From Dioscorea cayenensis subsp. rotundata (taxonomy: Eukaryota; Streptophyta; Magnoliopsida; Dioscoreales; Dioscoreaceae), in contig NC_052480.1 of NCBI RefSeq assembly GCF_009730915.1, forward strand, positions 1,612,001-1,676,000: DNA of 64,000 bases, written 5' to 3'. The stretch's first letter is position 1. Each line of letters opens with the position of its first letter. A program made the position numbers and the translations under genes. This document shows, one piece after another, positions 23,625-37,459 of the stretch. The notes beneath the pieces are model-generated. The model did no database searches, was not told the DNA's origin, and saw only the letters and a program-made list of their open reading frames with translations.

Positions 23625-24110
23625 TTGATTTGAACCAATTTGGTATTTGGTTCAGTCAAATTGATTAATCCAACTTGATTAAATTGGAGTGATCTAATTG
23701 AGCATTTGAATTGAACTCATTAAGCTTGGTTGGGACAGATACAATCTTAGGAGTGTCAGTTGGACTGCACCCCACTTAAAAGATTTATTTGCATTAGTTC
23801 CAACCCGGTGAACTCGGGTGGATTCAGTCACAATTCGTGTGGGGTCCGGTATGACATGGTGTGGCCCAATCTTAACATGTTCCACATGGGATGTTTTGAA
23901 ATCACCCTTAACATGTTCCGCCGGACCATGATAATCACGCAAGACACCAGCATCTCCACTAGAAACACCCTTATCTTGATTCGCTGGACCATGATAATGG
24001 CGCGAGACACCAGCGCAACTTCACGTATGATTGCATGCATTGTGGCCGACCACGCTGGGTGAGGTAACATGCTCTAGGGAATATTTTTCGGACCCTCTGA
24101 TATTATTAAC
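23625..24110. other. Intergenic, no gene seen
   Basis: This stretch contains a loose internal repeat (GGACCATGATAAT, at about 23922 and 23986) but no convincing gene. Overlapping ORFs on both strands are short and without recognisable domains. Confidence 0.4.
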
Positions 24111-24114
24111 ATAA

Positions 24115-24425
24115 GAATCCAAACCAAAACCGCCAAAACTGACAGCTCCCAAGAGCTTGTACGGCATGTTCTCCTTAGATTTAAACTTACATTATTGTCC
24201 GTGGGGTTGATTTCACTCATCGTTATAAATATTTATAATTTTAAAAAATATTCTCCAGACAATCACATATTATTACCAAAAGAATCCAAACCAAAACCGC
24301 TAAAACTAACAACTGCCAAAAGCTTCTATTGCATGTTCTCCCTAGATTTAAAACTTACACTTCTCTCTTGTGTTCATTTTAGTCAATCACCACAAATATT
24401 TATATTTTATAATGATGTGGCCACA
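24115..24425. repeat. Tandem repeat, two units of about 160 bp
   Basis: Both units begin with GAATCCAAACCAAAACCGC (about 24115 and 24282) and continue with matching CATGTTCTCC.TAGATTTAAA text. They are part of the repetitive upstream region of the ADH gene. Confidence 0.75.
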
Positions 24426-24534
24426 AAAATTTTTTAACAAAAAAACCACATAATTTTTTTCTGGCTATATTTAAGGCCATAATAACATGTTTTAAAATAG
24501 TTTTCTGGTGTCATATTAGCATCACATCAGTTCA

Positions 24535-25480
24535 TTCGGCGGAAACAGTTTAAAACAAATCATTATGGTCTCATGTACAACTAGAAAAAAAGTGATTTTT
24601 GGATTAAAAAAAATTGTGACCACAACTTTATATAATGCAAAAAATTGACTTAACTAAACCTGATCCACCGGTTAAAGACAAATTCATTTCTTATTAACCA
24701 TTCATTTCCCTCTGTCTTATCCGCATGAACCATTTAAGATAAACTAACAACAAGATACAACTACATAAACACCAGTTTTTAGTTAACTTAACGGAGTAAG
24801 ACTTTAGTCAAGTTTGAGAGAGAGAGAGAGAGAGAGAGAGAGCAAGCATCCTCGTCGGAAATATTTTAAAACAAATCATTATGGTCTCATGTACAACTGA
24901 AAATAAAAAGTTATTTTTGGGTAAAAAATTTGTAGCATGACTTTATATAGTGCAAAAATTGACTTAACTAAACCCGATCCATCGGGTCGAAAAGACAAAT
25001 TCATTTCTTACTCACCATTCGTTTTCCTCTTTTTTTATCCGCAGTGAGCCATTTAAGATAAACTATGATAAGGTACAATTCACGTAAACATCACTTTTTA
25101 GTTAACTCAACGGAGTAAGACTTTAGTCAAGTTTGAGAGAGAGAGAGAGCAAGCATCCTCGCCGGAAACAATTTTAAAACAAATCATTATGGTCTCATGT
25201 ACAATTAAAAATAAAAAGTGATTTTTGGGTTAAAAAAAAAAATTTTTGTGGCCACAACTTTATATAGTGAAAAATATTGACTTAACTAAATTTGATCCAC
25301 CGGTCAAATACAAATTCATTTTTTACCCACCATTTGTTTCTCTCTGTTTTATCCGCATGAACCATTTAAGATAAACTAACAATAAGGTACAACTACATAA
25401 ACACCAGTTTTCAGTTAACTCAATTGAGTAAGACTTTAGTCAAGTTTGAGAGAGAGAGAGATATAGAGAGAGAGAGCAAG
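24535..25480 (+). repeat. Three tandem promoter units (about 308-330 bp) upstream of ADH
   Basis: Each unit runs from GGAAA.A.TTTAAAACAAATC through ATTATGGTCTCATGTACAA, a GACTTAACTAAA block and AGTAAGACTTTAGTCAAG to a (GA)n tract and GCAAGCATCCT. Units start at about 24535, 24855 and 25160. They end about 100 bp before the ADH start codon, so they probably make up or extend its promoter. Confidence 0.85.
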
Positions 25481-25490
25481 CATCCTTTTT

Positions 25491-25500
25491 CTCTATAAAT
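25491..25500 (+). promoter_or_regulatory. TATA box of the ADH gene
   Basis: CTCTATAAAT lies about 90 bp before the ATG at 25586, immediately after the third promoter unit. The spacing fits a short 5' UTR. Confidence 0.6.
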
Positions 25501-25585
25501 TCATGCAATGCTTACCATTCTTCTTTAATATATAATTACAATTAGACTTCAAGATTCAGGAATACCTCGAGTTTGAGAGACAATC

Positions 25586-29473
<3,888 letters not shown>

Positions 29474-29486
29474 TCTGATTACCTTG

Positions 29487-30219
29487 GAAAAGCTAGAAAA
29501 CGTACAATTCAAAGTAGGCTAATTAAATGCCTACTAGTGGTACCTTTCTCAGCTTTCCCATGTAGTGCCCCTAATATAGAATAAAACCAAGGGCATTATT
29601 GTCATGAAAAAGAGTCATGTATGTCTATATATAAGAGTCAGTTAGATACTAAGCAAGAACTAGAGAACTTCTCTTGGAACATGAGTGTGGTACTCCAATA
29701 AGCTTCTTATCAATAAAAGTCAGTTTCTCTTTCATAAATAAAATTAGCAATAGTAGATTTCTTTTCTTATACTTGCATATAAGCTTATGGTAGCTTAGTC
29801 TTTATTCCCGAAAATGAACGAGAAGTACATGAGTTTATATTCTCACAATCCAAATAACGCTAAAACATCCCCAGGTTAGTAAGATCAACCTAAGTATGAA
29901 CCCTGTGATATAAAGATATTATGATTACTTAGATGGAAGCCCACACTAAAGGACCGGCGAAAAATACCCGCGAAAGCATGAGGGCCATAAGGGAAAATAT
30001 TAGCGTAGGTATGATATGTGGCTTACATAGAAGCAACAAATAATATCTTTATCCCTAAGTAGTCGTACATGCCTTTTTTGTTGGCGGATCTTTGGTCAGC
30101 CTACAAATCAAAGAAGTGATAATTAAACCAAATTTATCTCCTAAATACTGAATAGGAAATCTTTTACTCATGAATTCAGCTTATTATTTGCAAAGTAGTG
30201 TAATTTATTTCTTCCAAGG
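29487..30219 (+). promoter_or_regulatory. Pararetrovirus promoter and upstream leader (copy B, plus orientation)
   Basis: TCTATATATAAG (29624-29635) is a strong TATA box, and AATAAA (29712-29717) follows about 80 nt later, the close pairing of start and poly(A) signal seen at terminally redundant pararetrovirus RNAs. It abuts the ADH 3' end at about 29486. It points in the + direction, opposite to the viral genes. No coding frame was seen. Copy A begins at about the equivalent of 29634. Confidence 0.55.
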
Positions 30220-30762
30220 TGGTTTAATTTCTTACAAGCAAAATAGTGTAATTTATTTTATGCAAAATAGTTTAGTATACTAGAAGAAGATCTAGTTTAT
30301 TTATTTGCTAATGCAATAGTTTATTTAAATTCAAATAATCTTATCATTTTATTCTTGCAAAAAATTATATTATCGTATTGGAGTATATTGTATATGTTAA
30401 GAGGGCCATGGGCAACAAGGAAATTAAGACGACTCAGCATGGTCTGGCCATTTCTTTACTCCCTAAAGGAGCCCACTTGCACACCTTTCTGGAATACTAG
30501 TACTCCATTTAGATCCTAGGTTCCTATACTATTTTGGCTATGACCACTGTACTAGAAATATATGAATATATAAATAGCTTATATAATAATATGTATAACA
30601 CTTTTCTCAATGAAGAGACTTAGGATATAAACTGATATACTACCATATATTAATGCATTATCTTAGTATATTACAAGTAATATATAATGAATACACATAT
30701 AGTAGTGATTTTGAGTGAGATTATAGAATATAGCTAAATATAGTATAGTAGACCCTTAAAAT
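30220..30762 (+). repeat. Inverted leader arm, left (copy B)
   Basis: Reverse complement of 37458-38919 once the 907-bp insert there is removed. The identity ends at the nucleotide where the right arm meets the tRNA primer site. A partial tandem copy of the last 55 bp follows (about 30763-30820). Confidence 0.85.
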
Positions 30763-31447
30763 ACACATACAGTAGTGACTTTGAGTGAGATGGTAGAATA
30801 TAGCTAAGTATGGTATAGTGCCATGCTGCTTTACAGTCCTTTAAGTGCTCCGTAAGGATATGTTCAGTTATGATAGTTCCCTGCATAAGAGATTTGTAAT
30901 ATCGAGCACTTATTGTTGAATAGATTTTCAAATGTGGATGTTCTCCGATTAGATAGAAAGTGTGAAATTTTTTCGGAGCCACGGTCAAAGAATAGGCTCG
31001 CCACCTCATAATTCTCTCTTCTGTTGGGATTTGGACATGATAAAAATTGGTATCCCATTCATGAGTTTTTGGTTTGCCATGATGAACCACATCTATTCTG
31101 ATATAATGTTCGGTTGGGGCAGGATAGTCTTGGAAATGCGGAGGAGCACTTTGAATTTCAAGCACCACAAAGTGTTTTGGATAGCTTTCCATCATAGAAT
31201 TAATGATATGTTTCAGTTTCCATGGAAAGTGGGTTACGCCTTGTAGTTGTGAGGATTTGGAGATTATCAATTTTTTCAGCAAGCCGTGTTCAAATAGTGC
31301 GTTACGAGTGATAACAATATTTCCACTTCTTATCTCTTCTTTCCAAATCAAAAGGTTGATAGTCGCTTGTATTATTGAAAATCCTTCAGCATAGATACAA
31401 GCTTGGGCCTCAGAGTATGTTTGGGTTTTTGTACTTAGTAAAGGCAA
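30734..31447 (-). CDS. Last ORF of the endogenous pararetrovirus, unidentified product (237 codons)
   Basis: Open for 237 codons in an otherwise broken virus. The open frame seems to extend upstream of the first Met (text such as IHWPPSSLLRQDG precedes it), so the true start may be earlier. Features are STKTQTYSEAQACIYAEGF early, LQGVTHFPWKLKHII in the middle and WRAYSLTVAPKKFHTFYLI late; there is no signal peptide or membrane segment. It lies 3' of RNase H, the place of ORF VI (transactivator/inclusion body) or RTBV ORF4. I cannot assign it to either. Copy A is broken. Confidence 0.5.
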   Translation of the reverse strand: MPLLSTKTQTYSEAQACIYAEGFSIIQATINLLIWKEEIRSGNIVITRNALFEHGLLKKLIISKSSQLQGVTHFPWKLKHIINSMMESYPKHFVVLEIQSAPPHFQDYPAPTEHYIRIDVVHHGKPKTHEWDTNFYHVQIPTEERIMRWRAYSLTVAPKKFHTFYLIGEHPHLKIYSTISARYYKSLMQGTIITEHILTEHLKDCKAAWHYTILSYILPSHSKSLLYVYFKGLLYYI

Positions 31448-32344
31448 AAAACTCAGACCATCTTGTCTTAGTAATGATGAGGGAGGCCAATGTATGGAAT
31501 GAGTTTTACTAGTTCAATATACTGGGTCTCCTTTTCGGAATAAACCAAGTTCATAATCATTGGTTTCACTGGACTCAAGACTTCTGGGATTTTTTCATAT
31601 TTTTCTTCTTTGTTTGTAATTTCTTTCTACCATTCTTCTCTTAGTATTTCTTTTTCTTTCTTTTTCTTTGTGTATTCTGATTTTATTTTTTCTGCTTGTT
31701 GTTTCAGGTCACTTACCTCTCCTGCCAATATTTGGTTTGTATGTTGCAATTCTAGGAATGCATCTAGAGATTTGGGCCTCAAGTTCGGGTCAGCCAATTT
31801 TTTTTAAGGTTTTTTTTGAGTGGAGATAGTCACAAAACTGAGTGAGGATTTTTGGAAACGAGGAGTTCCTATTATTGGTTTATCAATATAATTTCTCTCT
31901 TTGTGGTCTAGCATGAGATTTAGAGGTAGGTTGAAGGATAAGGGAGATCCCAATGGATACATGGGCAGGCCTGTGTTTTGGTTTGTGGAATAATAAACTT
32001 TGGTGCCTGGTAAGGTTGGACTTTTTTACAAAGATTGCGCCATCTTGTAGATAAATTTTTTTATTAGTATGGTGGATTAATAACATATTATAAAGGTAGG
32101 GTTTCCTTAGTTGTCACATTAACACATAACTCAGAGGAGCTTACTGGTTTTGTAATCCCGTTATAGTTAAGCATATGAACCAACTAAGGTCTAGTACAAG
32201 GTAGCTTTGCTTCCACATTAGTAAAAATGTAGAGGGATTTACTGGTCTTGTAGTCCCCATTTATTACTAAGCGTATGGTTAAGCAAAGGGTTTATACTTA
32301 CAGAATTGATGATATCTCAAGGAGGATCTTCTTTGATACTTCTA
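31448..32344 (-). other. Viral inter-ORF region, no clear gene
   Basis: Between the last ORF and RNase H in viral orientation. Probably decayed coding sequence; short Glu/Lys-rich frames only. Collinear with copy A 1911-2640. Confidence 0.35.
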
Positions 32345-32870
32345 GATAATCTATCTGCCATTCTATTTTCAATACCCTTGATGTGTTCAAACTTAACATT
32401 GTATGCTAAATTAATTATTCTGTCCCTAAATGCTAACCATCTTCTTTGACTAATTCATTTATTATTTTTATTCTCATAAAATTTACTATTGCCTCACAAT
32501 CTGTTGTTACTAAGATCTCTTTTTTACCAAGCAGGAATAGTCTGAAGCTATCTAAACTGTAAACTACTGCTAATATTTCTTGGTGATCAATACTTGAAGT
32601 TAAGTTTTTGTATTTTCCACTACTATACCTACAAATTTGTTCTTCCATTTTAGGGGAATATTTATGAGGTTTATTTTTTAAAACCCTCCCCCATCAAAAT
32701 TCACATCCATCTGATTCAATTATTAGGTAATTAGATTCTAATGGTAATTTTAAATCAGGCAATTTTTCAACGAGTTTTTTGATCTTATCTATTTGCGTGG
32801 AATCTTCTAAATTGAATGGCTTGAACCCTGTTGGTCATATTTTAGAATATAGTGACCCTACTAGTCTGCT
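32345..32870 (-). pseudogene. Pararetroviral RT-connection and RNase H domain, broken (copy B)
   Basis: RNase H removes the RNA template during viral DNA synthesis. Motifs in order on the minus strand are IIESDG (first acidic residue, about 32710), ICRYSSGKYKNL (about 32640), HQEILAVVYSLDSFRLFL (the Glu) and ILVTTDCEAIV (the second Asp). Then a frameshift at about 32470 puts the last motif (MADRLSR type, about 32360) in another frame. A stop also precedes the ATG of the open part 32648-32433. The polymerase core that should lie upstream is absent. Confidence 0.75.
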
Positions 32871-32889
32871 AAGATTTTTTATAAAAGGT

Positions 32890-33170
32890 CTGACATAATT
32901 AATAAAAAAAAAAAAGCATTACATGCAATGCATGCATACATACTCACGTGTATGAATAAATAAATAAATAAATAAATAAAAAGGGTCTCACCATGAAGGA
33001 GATATGCGTGAAAATGAATAAATGATAAAGAGAAAATGAGAAGCATGTATGCATGCATACTCATGTGCATAAAGAATTTTCAAAAGGTGGTCCCATCATA
33101 TACATGGGATGAATACGATAACATGGATTTATATATAAATATATTTTTTTTAAAACATCCGAAGCCGTAA

Positions 33171-33214
<44 letters not shown>

Positions 33215-34020
33215 TCATTCCAAAGCAATGACAAAAAACAAAAAGACGCTCATCTCAAGCCAGCAGTGGCAATGAGACATACAAAACAACTAGGCATATG
33301 CAATGAGATGAAGACACACATGCAGCGACATAGAAATTAAAGCCAAAGAAACCAAGTCAAGATTCAAGATATGAAAGAGTCAAGATTTGAAAATCCATAT
33401 AAATTGACAATTGAATCAATCTCAAGATATCATAAGTTAAAGACACAAAGAGTTTCACAAGTCAAGACTGGAAGGAAGCTTTACAAGCATAAAAAGCCGA
33501 AGCTTACAAAAAGTCACAATTAAGTTTATGATTCATTAACATAAAGGATTCATAACTTGAAATCCAAATCAAATTCAAAATACAAATCAAATCCATGACT
33601 CAAAATGTCCAAGACACAAGTTCAGACACAAGTTCACAAGTTTCTAAATCATATCCGAGATTCAAATTCTCAAAATTTGATAAAGACTATATATCAACAA
33701 AAGTCAAAGCATGCTTTTCGGCAAAATAGTCAAAAGGAGATAAAATGCTACAATCATTGTTTACGTAGGCCTACAAGCCTGAGTGGCGTTAAGATGATTT
33801 CAAATTTATTGTACTTTCAAAGAAATCTAGGAATTCATATTTATTGTAATGAATGAAATTGATTGTCACAATTTGTTTCTTTGTTCACACTTATTTCTTA
33901 ATCCGAGCTTTCTGTGACAATGTCTATGATAATTAACATTAGAGACTTACCCTTAATGGAAGTCATGAACTCATAATCTCTTGAAATCATAAAAGTTAAA
34001 ATTTGATTTGTGATCCATTA
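32890..34020. other. AT-rich non-coding block replacing the polymerase core (copy B)
   Basis: Matches 3290-4300. Contains (AAAT)n at about 32955-32981, (TA)n at about 33175-33213 and oligo-purine phrases (CAAGATT, CAAATCAAAT, CACAAGTT). No coding signal or transposon terminus was found. Confidence 0.5.
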
Positions 34021-34029
34021 TTTTTAACT

Positions 34030-34960
34030 CGTCTAACCCTAATTAAAGGCCGGGTGAGAAAAAAGGAGGCCACAGAAATCTACTGGGAACTTTTGTTTAT
34101 ATAATTCCCAGGCAACCCTTGTTGTTTCCCCTAGATATTTTTTCTAAATATGCATACATTTCTAGGGTTGTTTTTTCGACTTATAATTCATCAAATTTCC
34201 TACAAACTAATTGGGACCGTACTTAATCACCATGTGCCACTTTTGTGGATCATGTGCTACTAGATTCAATATTCTGCCATCATCTACTAATAGTTTCCCA
34301 TTTGTGGTCTCTAAAGGTAATCGATTTTCCTCTTGGTCTTTCATAGTCCCTTTCTTCTTTGTATTCATTGTAAGAAGGCCTACTAGGCTGCCCACACTTT
34401 GGTTAGTTGTGCTATATATTGGGGTTGGATTGCTACTACTGCTAGGAATATTACTATGACTTATGTCCATCAAATTTAAACTAGGTACCTCTTCTAGAAT
34501 TAAATTATTAGTTTCATGTTCATATAAAATGATTAAATTATTATCTTGATCATAAACTAGTTTATTAGTTTCTAACAGTTTTCCTTGATTTATCAAGATT
34601 GTTTCTAATCTTAATATACTATTATAAGGTAAATTGTATTATACTCTGGGTATTTGTGTTCCTTCTTTATACCTATTCATCTTCTAATTCTTGATGTTGC
34701 TGAAGTTGGTATTCTGAGAATCTAATACTAAATGTGATATTATTATTTTCAAAAATTGATCCGGTTGTAGGAGCATTTATTCTATTATTAGTATTGTCTA
34801 GATTTTTATCTATAGTCCATTCTGTTCCGATGTTATTGCCATCTATTGGTAATGGTTTTATTAACTTAATACCTCTAGCTACTTGCTATTCCGGACATTA
34901 GTTCTTCTATATGTAACTTATAATTTATGTTACTACTATTAGTTACTTACCCTAAAAATC
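34030..34960 (-). pseudogene. Coat-protein N-terminal region of the pararetrovirus (copy B)
   Basis: A 129-codon open part (34596-34207) is Ser/Asn-rich (ISHSNIPSSSSNPTP), as in the disordered N-terminus of caulimovirid coat domains. It is followed in another frame by YLGETTRVAWELYKQKFP (about 34150-34100), which resembles a conserved coat motif of badna- and tungroviruses. Frameshifts separate the parts and the sequence runs into the non-viral block, so the Cys-His box and protease are lost. Confidence 0.6.
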
Positions 34961-35080
34961 CTATGTTAAGCAAGAGGTTGTTGTTTCCGGTTAATTCTTC
35001 ATATCCTTTAGATTGTATACCTATTTCTAAATTATGTATATCTCTAATAGACATTAGTATGTCTGGGCTACAGTAGAATT
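34960..35080 (-). pseudogene. Movement-protein 3' remnant (copy B)
   Basis: The piece carries SPDILMSIRDIHNLEIGIQ, the same text as copy A about 5450-5390. Upstream sequence in viral orientation has been replaced by the block at 35081-36415. Confidence 0.6.
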
Positions 35081-36415
35081 GTTAGGATTATGCCCTCGAA
35101 TGCCAACGAGGATACTTGTATTAGGGCATTTCATTTGTATTATACATTCTTATTCAGTAGGCATTTATTTTGATGTTCATATAAATCTTGTGATGGCATT
35201 ATAATTAGTTTTGAATATCATAGTCCATGTGTATTAAGTTAAATCTTCTACTCTTTGTGGGATAAAGAGAAGAGCACTAGAAGAGTTTGGTACTTATACA
35301 CTTAAATAGTTCGCAAATCAGAGAATCTTTAATTGACAGTTAAAGGTTCGTAAGGATTTGTATGACATATACTTTGACAAAGAGTGCTAGTTGAACACTA
35401 TGGAGTAGTGGGAGCATATGTCATAAATACATCATTAGGAATTGGTGTATTCGAACATGACTGCATAACAATCCAATCACATGGGTTTTACTCTTTGATG
35501 ATCAATGATTGGGATTGTTGGTTATGATCATATGAGTGGACCTTAGACTTGAGGTATCATGATCACAATGTACTTGTGACGTCTAGTCTGTTACTAGAGT
35601 TGTTAGGCTCGGGTTCACCTTTTTGGTAGGGCCGACCCTCGAGTGCGACTATGTCGGGCGGGTAGCGAGTTGTGAGTGATCACCAAGAAGGAATTCGTTC
35701 TCTCGGAAGTAAACTAGTCAGTATCCTATACGACTATAAGTATGTGAGATTAGAAGACCTTGGCCAAGCGAGTCAAACTAATCGTGTGGGACACGAAGGG
35801 TAGTTTGGTAATCTCACCCCACTATAGTTATTTTGCATATGATCGAGTTCGATGAGTTTGACAATTACCATGGCTCTCACTCGGTTGGGATACAAGAACG
35901 AAAGGTTTATACACATATGGTAATCATAATTAGAAAGGTTCATAATGATCTACTCATTCGTGTTCAATCGAGGCATGACGTGGGGTCACGAGGTCGGCTA
36001 GGTGTTACCCACGTCCCTTTGGTATCCTCCCATTGCCAATCGAAACGAACCTAGGGGAGTCACGCTTAAAGGGATAAAGAATCGGCCCTCGTTTTGAGTA
36101 CAGGGGTAAGTTTAGTCAATTTACAATTTTACTTCATGGGATGAGTAAAATTGTAAATTGATCTAGGGTTTTTTTGTCTTAAGTTTAAATTTTGATTTAA
36201 ATTCGATGGAGTCGAATAGATAATCAAAATTATGAGGACTCAAAGATAAAAGTGGTTTTAGTTAGATTATGACTCATATTTCTAATAGAACTTCTATGGT
36301 AATGTTTATCATATTATGGAGGTTCATATTTTAAATAGGACTTCATAATTGAATGATGTTTATCATGTTATGAAGGTTCGTATTTCGAATAGAACTCATA
36401 ATTGAATAATGTTCA
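35081..36415. mobile_element. Foreign block, possibly a solo LTR, replacing 713 bp of virus
   Basis: Compared with copy A, positions equivalent to about 5460-6172 are gone and 1335 bp of unrelated DNA sits in their place. The block begins TGTTAGGATTATGCCCTCGA and ends AATAATGTTCA, i.e. TG..CA, as an LTR does. It ends in about three imperfect 61-bp tandem units (about 36235-36413) and has a palindrome around 36115-36165. No 5-bp TSD was found, as expected if the target was deleted. No ORF of note. Confidence 0.45.
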
Positions 36416-37381
36416 TCCAAGTAAATTTATTATTCTATTTCTTGCAACTAGATCTGTATTAATTTGATTATTTAAATTAATCATGTTATGATGATATTTT
36501 CCTAAATTAATTCCTAATGATACTAAGAGATCAATTATTGTATTTAGTTGGCTATTTTCTTGATGCATTGAATGATGGAAGCTATTTTTATAGTTATTAA
36601 AATAACACTTGTGTTTAAATTGTTCCAGCTTTACTATCTTCCTTCCAATATTGGGTATTGCTAGATCTAAATATCCTATTTCTAATTCCATTTTTATTTG
36701 TAACATGCTTCTATTGTTTCCAAGCTAATGAGTAATCTTTTTTCCCATTTTTTCAAATAATCTAGCTTTCTTTGGAGTTCTTCTGGATATAATTTTTTTC
36801 TTCTATAAAACTTAATTACCCATTCTCCGTTAAGCTTCTGTATTTTTTCATGGCTTATTACTTCTTCTCCTTCTAAAATATATATTCTTTTTTTTTTCTT
36901 AAAATCTTTCTTACACCTAATAACCACCCAGCCCTTCTTCCTTTAATTTGATCTTCTACTCGTATATTTAACCTAATTACATATTTTATTAATGGTATTA
37001 AATAATTTTCTATTGTTTCTAGATCTATTTCTTTATACAATTCTCTCATTTTTGAAAATTTCCTATACTATGGTATTGATCTATTATTCCATGTTTATGG
37101 TATATTATTTGTTGTTCACAATGATCATATTCTCTAGGGTTCCATTCCTTTCGTTTTATCCATGCTATGTAGAAGTATTCATTCCCTTTCTTATCTATTT
37201 GTTTATTATGAGTTTCACAATACTGTTCCCACCTTCTAATATGATAATTCTTATTTTTTGAATATCTTTTAAGTTGTATTAACCATAACACTCTTCTATA
37301 TTTAATTATATCTTTCTTTCTTCTATTTTCCTTAATAATATATTGGCTTAAAGGTCCTAAAACATTATCTATTCTTTGCAA
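36413..37381 (-). pseudogene. Pararetrovirus ORF1-like gene, three frames (copy B)
   Basis: First gene after the primer site. It is open in three pieces, 37381-37046, 36927-36694 and 36706-36413, with frame breaks at about 36940-37040 and about 36700. The first piece starts MQRIDNVLGPLSQYI; the later ones are Lys-rich and share LVSLGINLGKYHHNMINLNN with copy A. The 3' end is removed by the foreign block. Function is inferred only from position (virion-associated ORF1). Confidence 0.5.
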
Positions 37382-37441
37382 GGCTATACTTAATTCTTCG
37401 TTTATACCTACTGGAAGATCTATTAGTTCTATAATTATATA

Positions 37442-37459
37442 ATCAGAGCTTTGATACCA
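37442..37459 (-). other. tRNA-Met primer binding site (copy B)
   Basis: Minus strand TGGTATCAAAGCTCTGAT; 11 of the first 12 bases equal the initiator tRNA-Met complement used by Caulimoviridae. It marks the start of minus-strand DNA synthesis and position 1 of the viral map, just before ORF1. Confidence 0.75.

Noticed and set aside
23694-24070. ORFs of 80-100 codons on both strands
   Set aside because: They overlap on both strands, contain a repeated phrase and lack any domain or start context.
24535-25480. CRISPR-like array
   Set aside because: Only three long units of over 300 bp with no short repeat-spacer pattern, in a plant genome.
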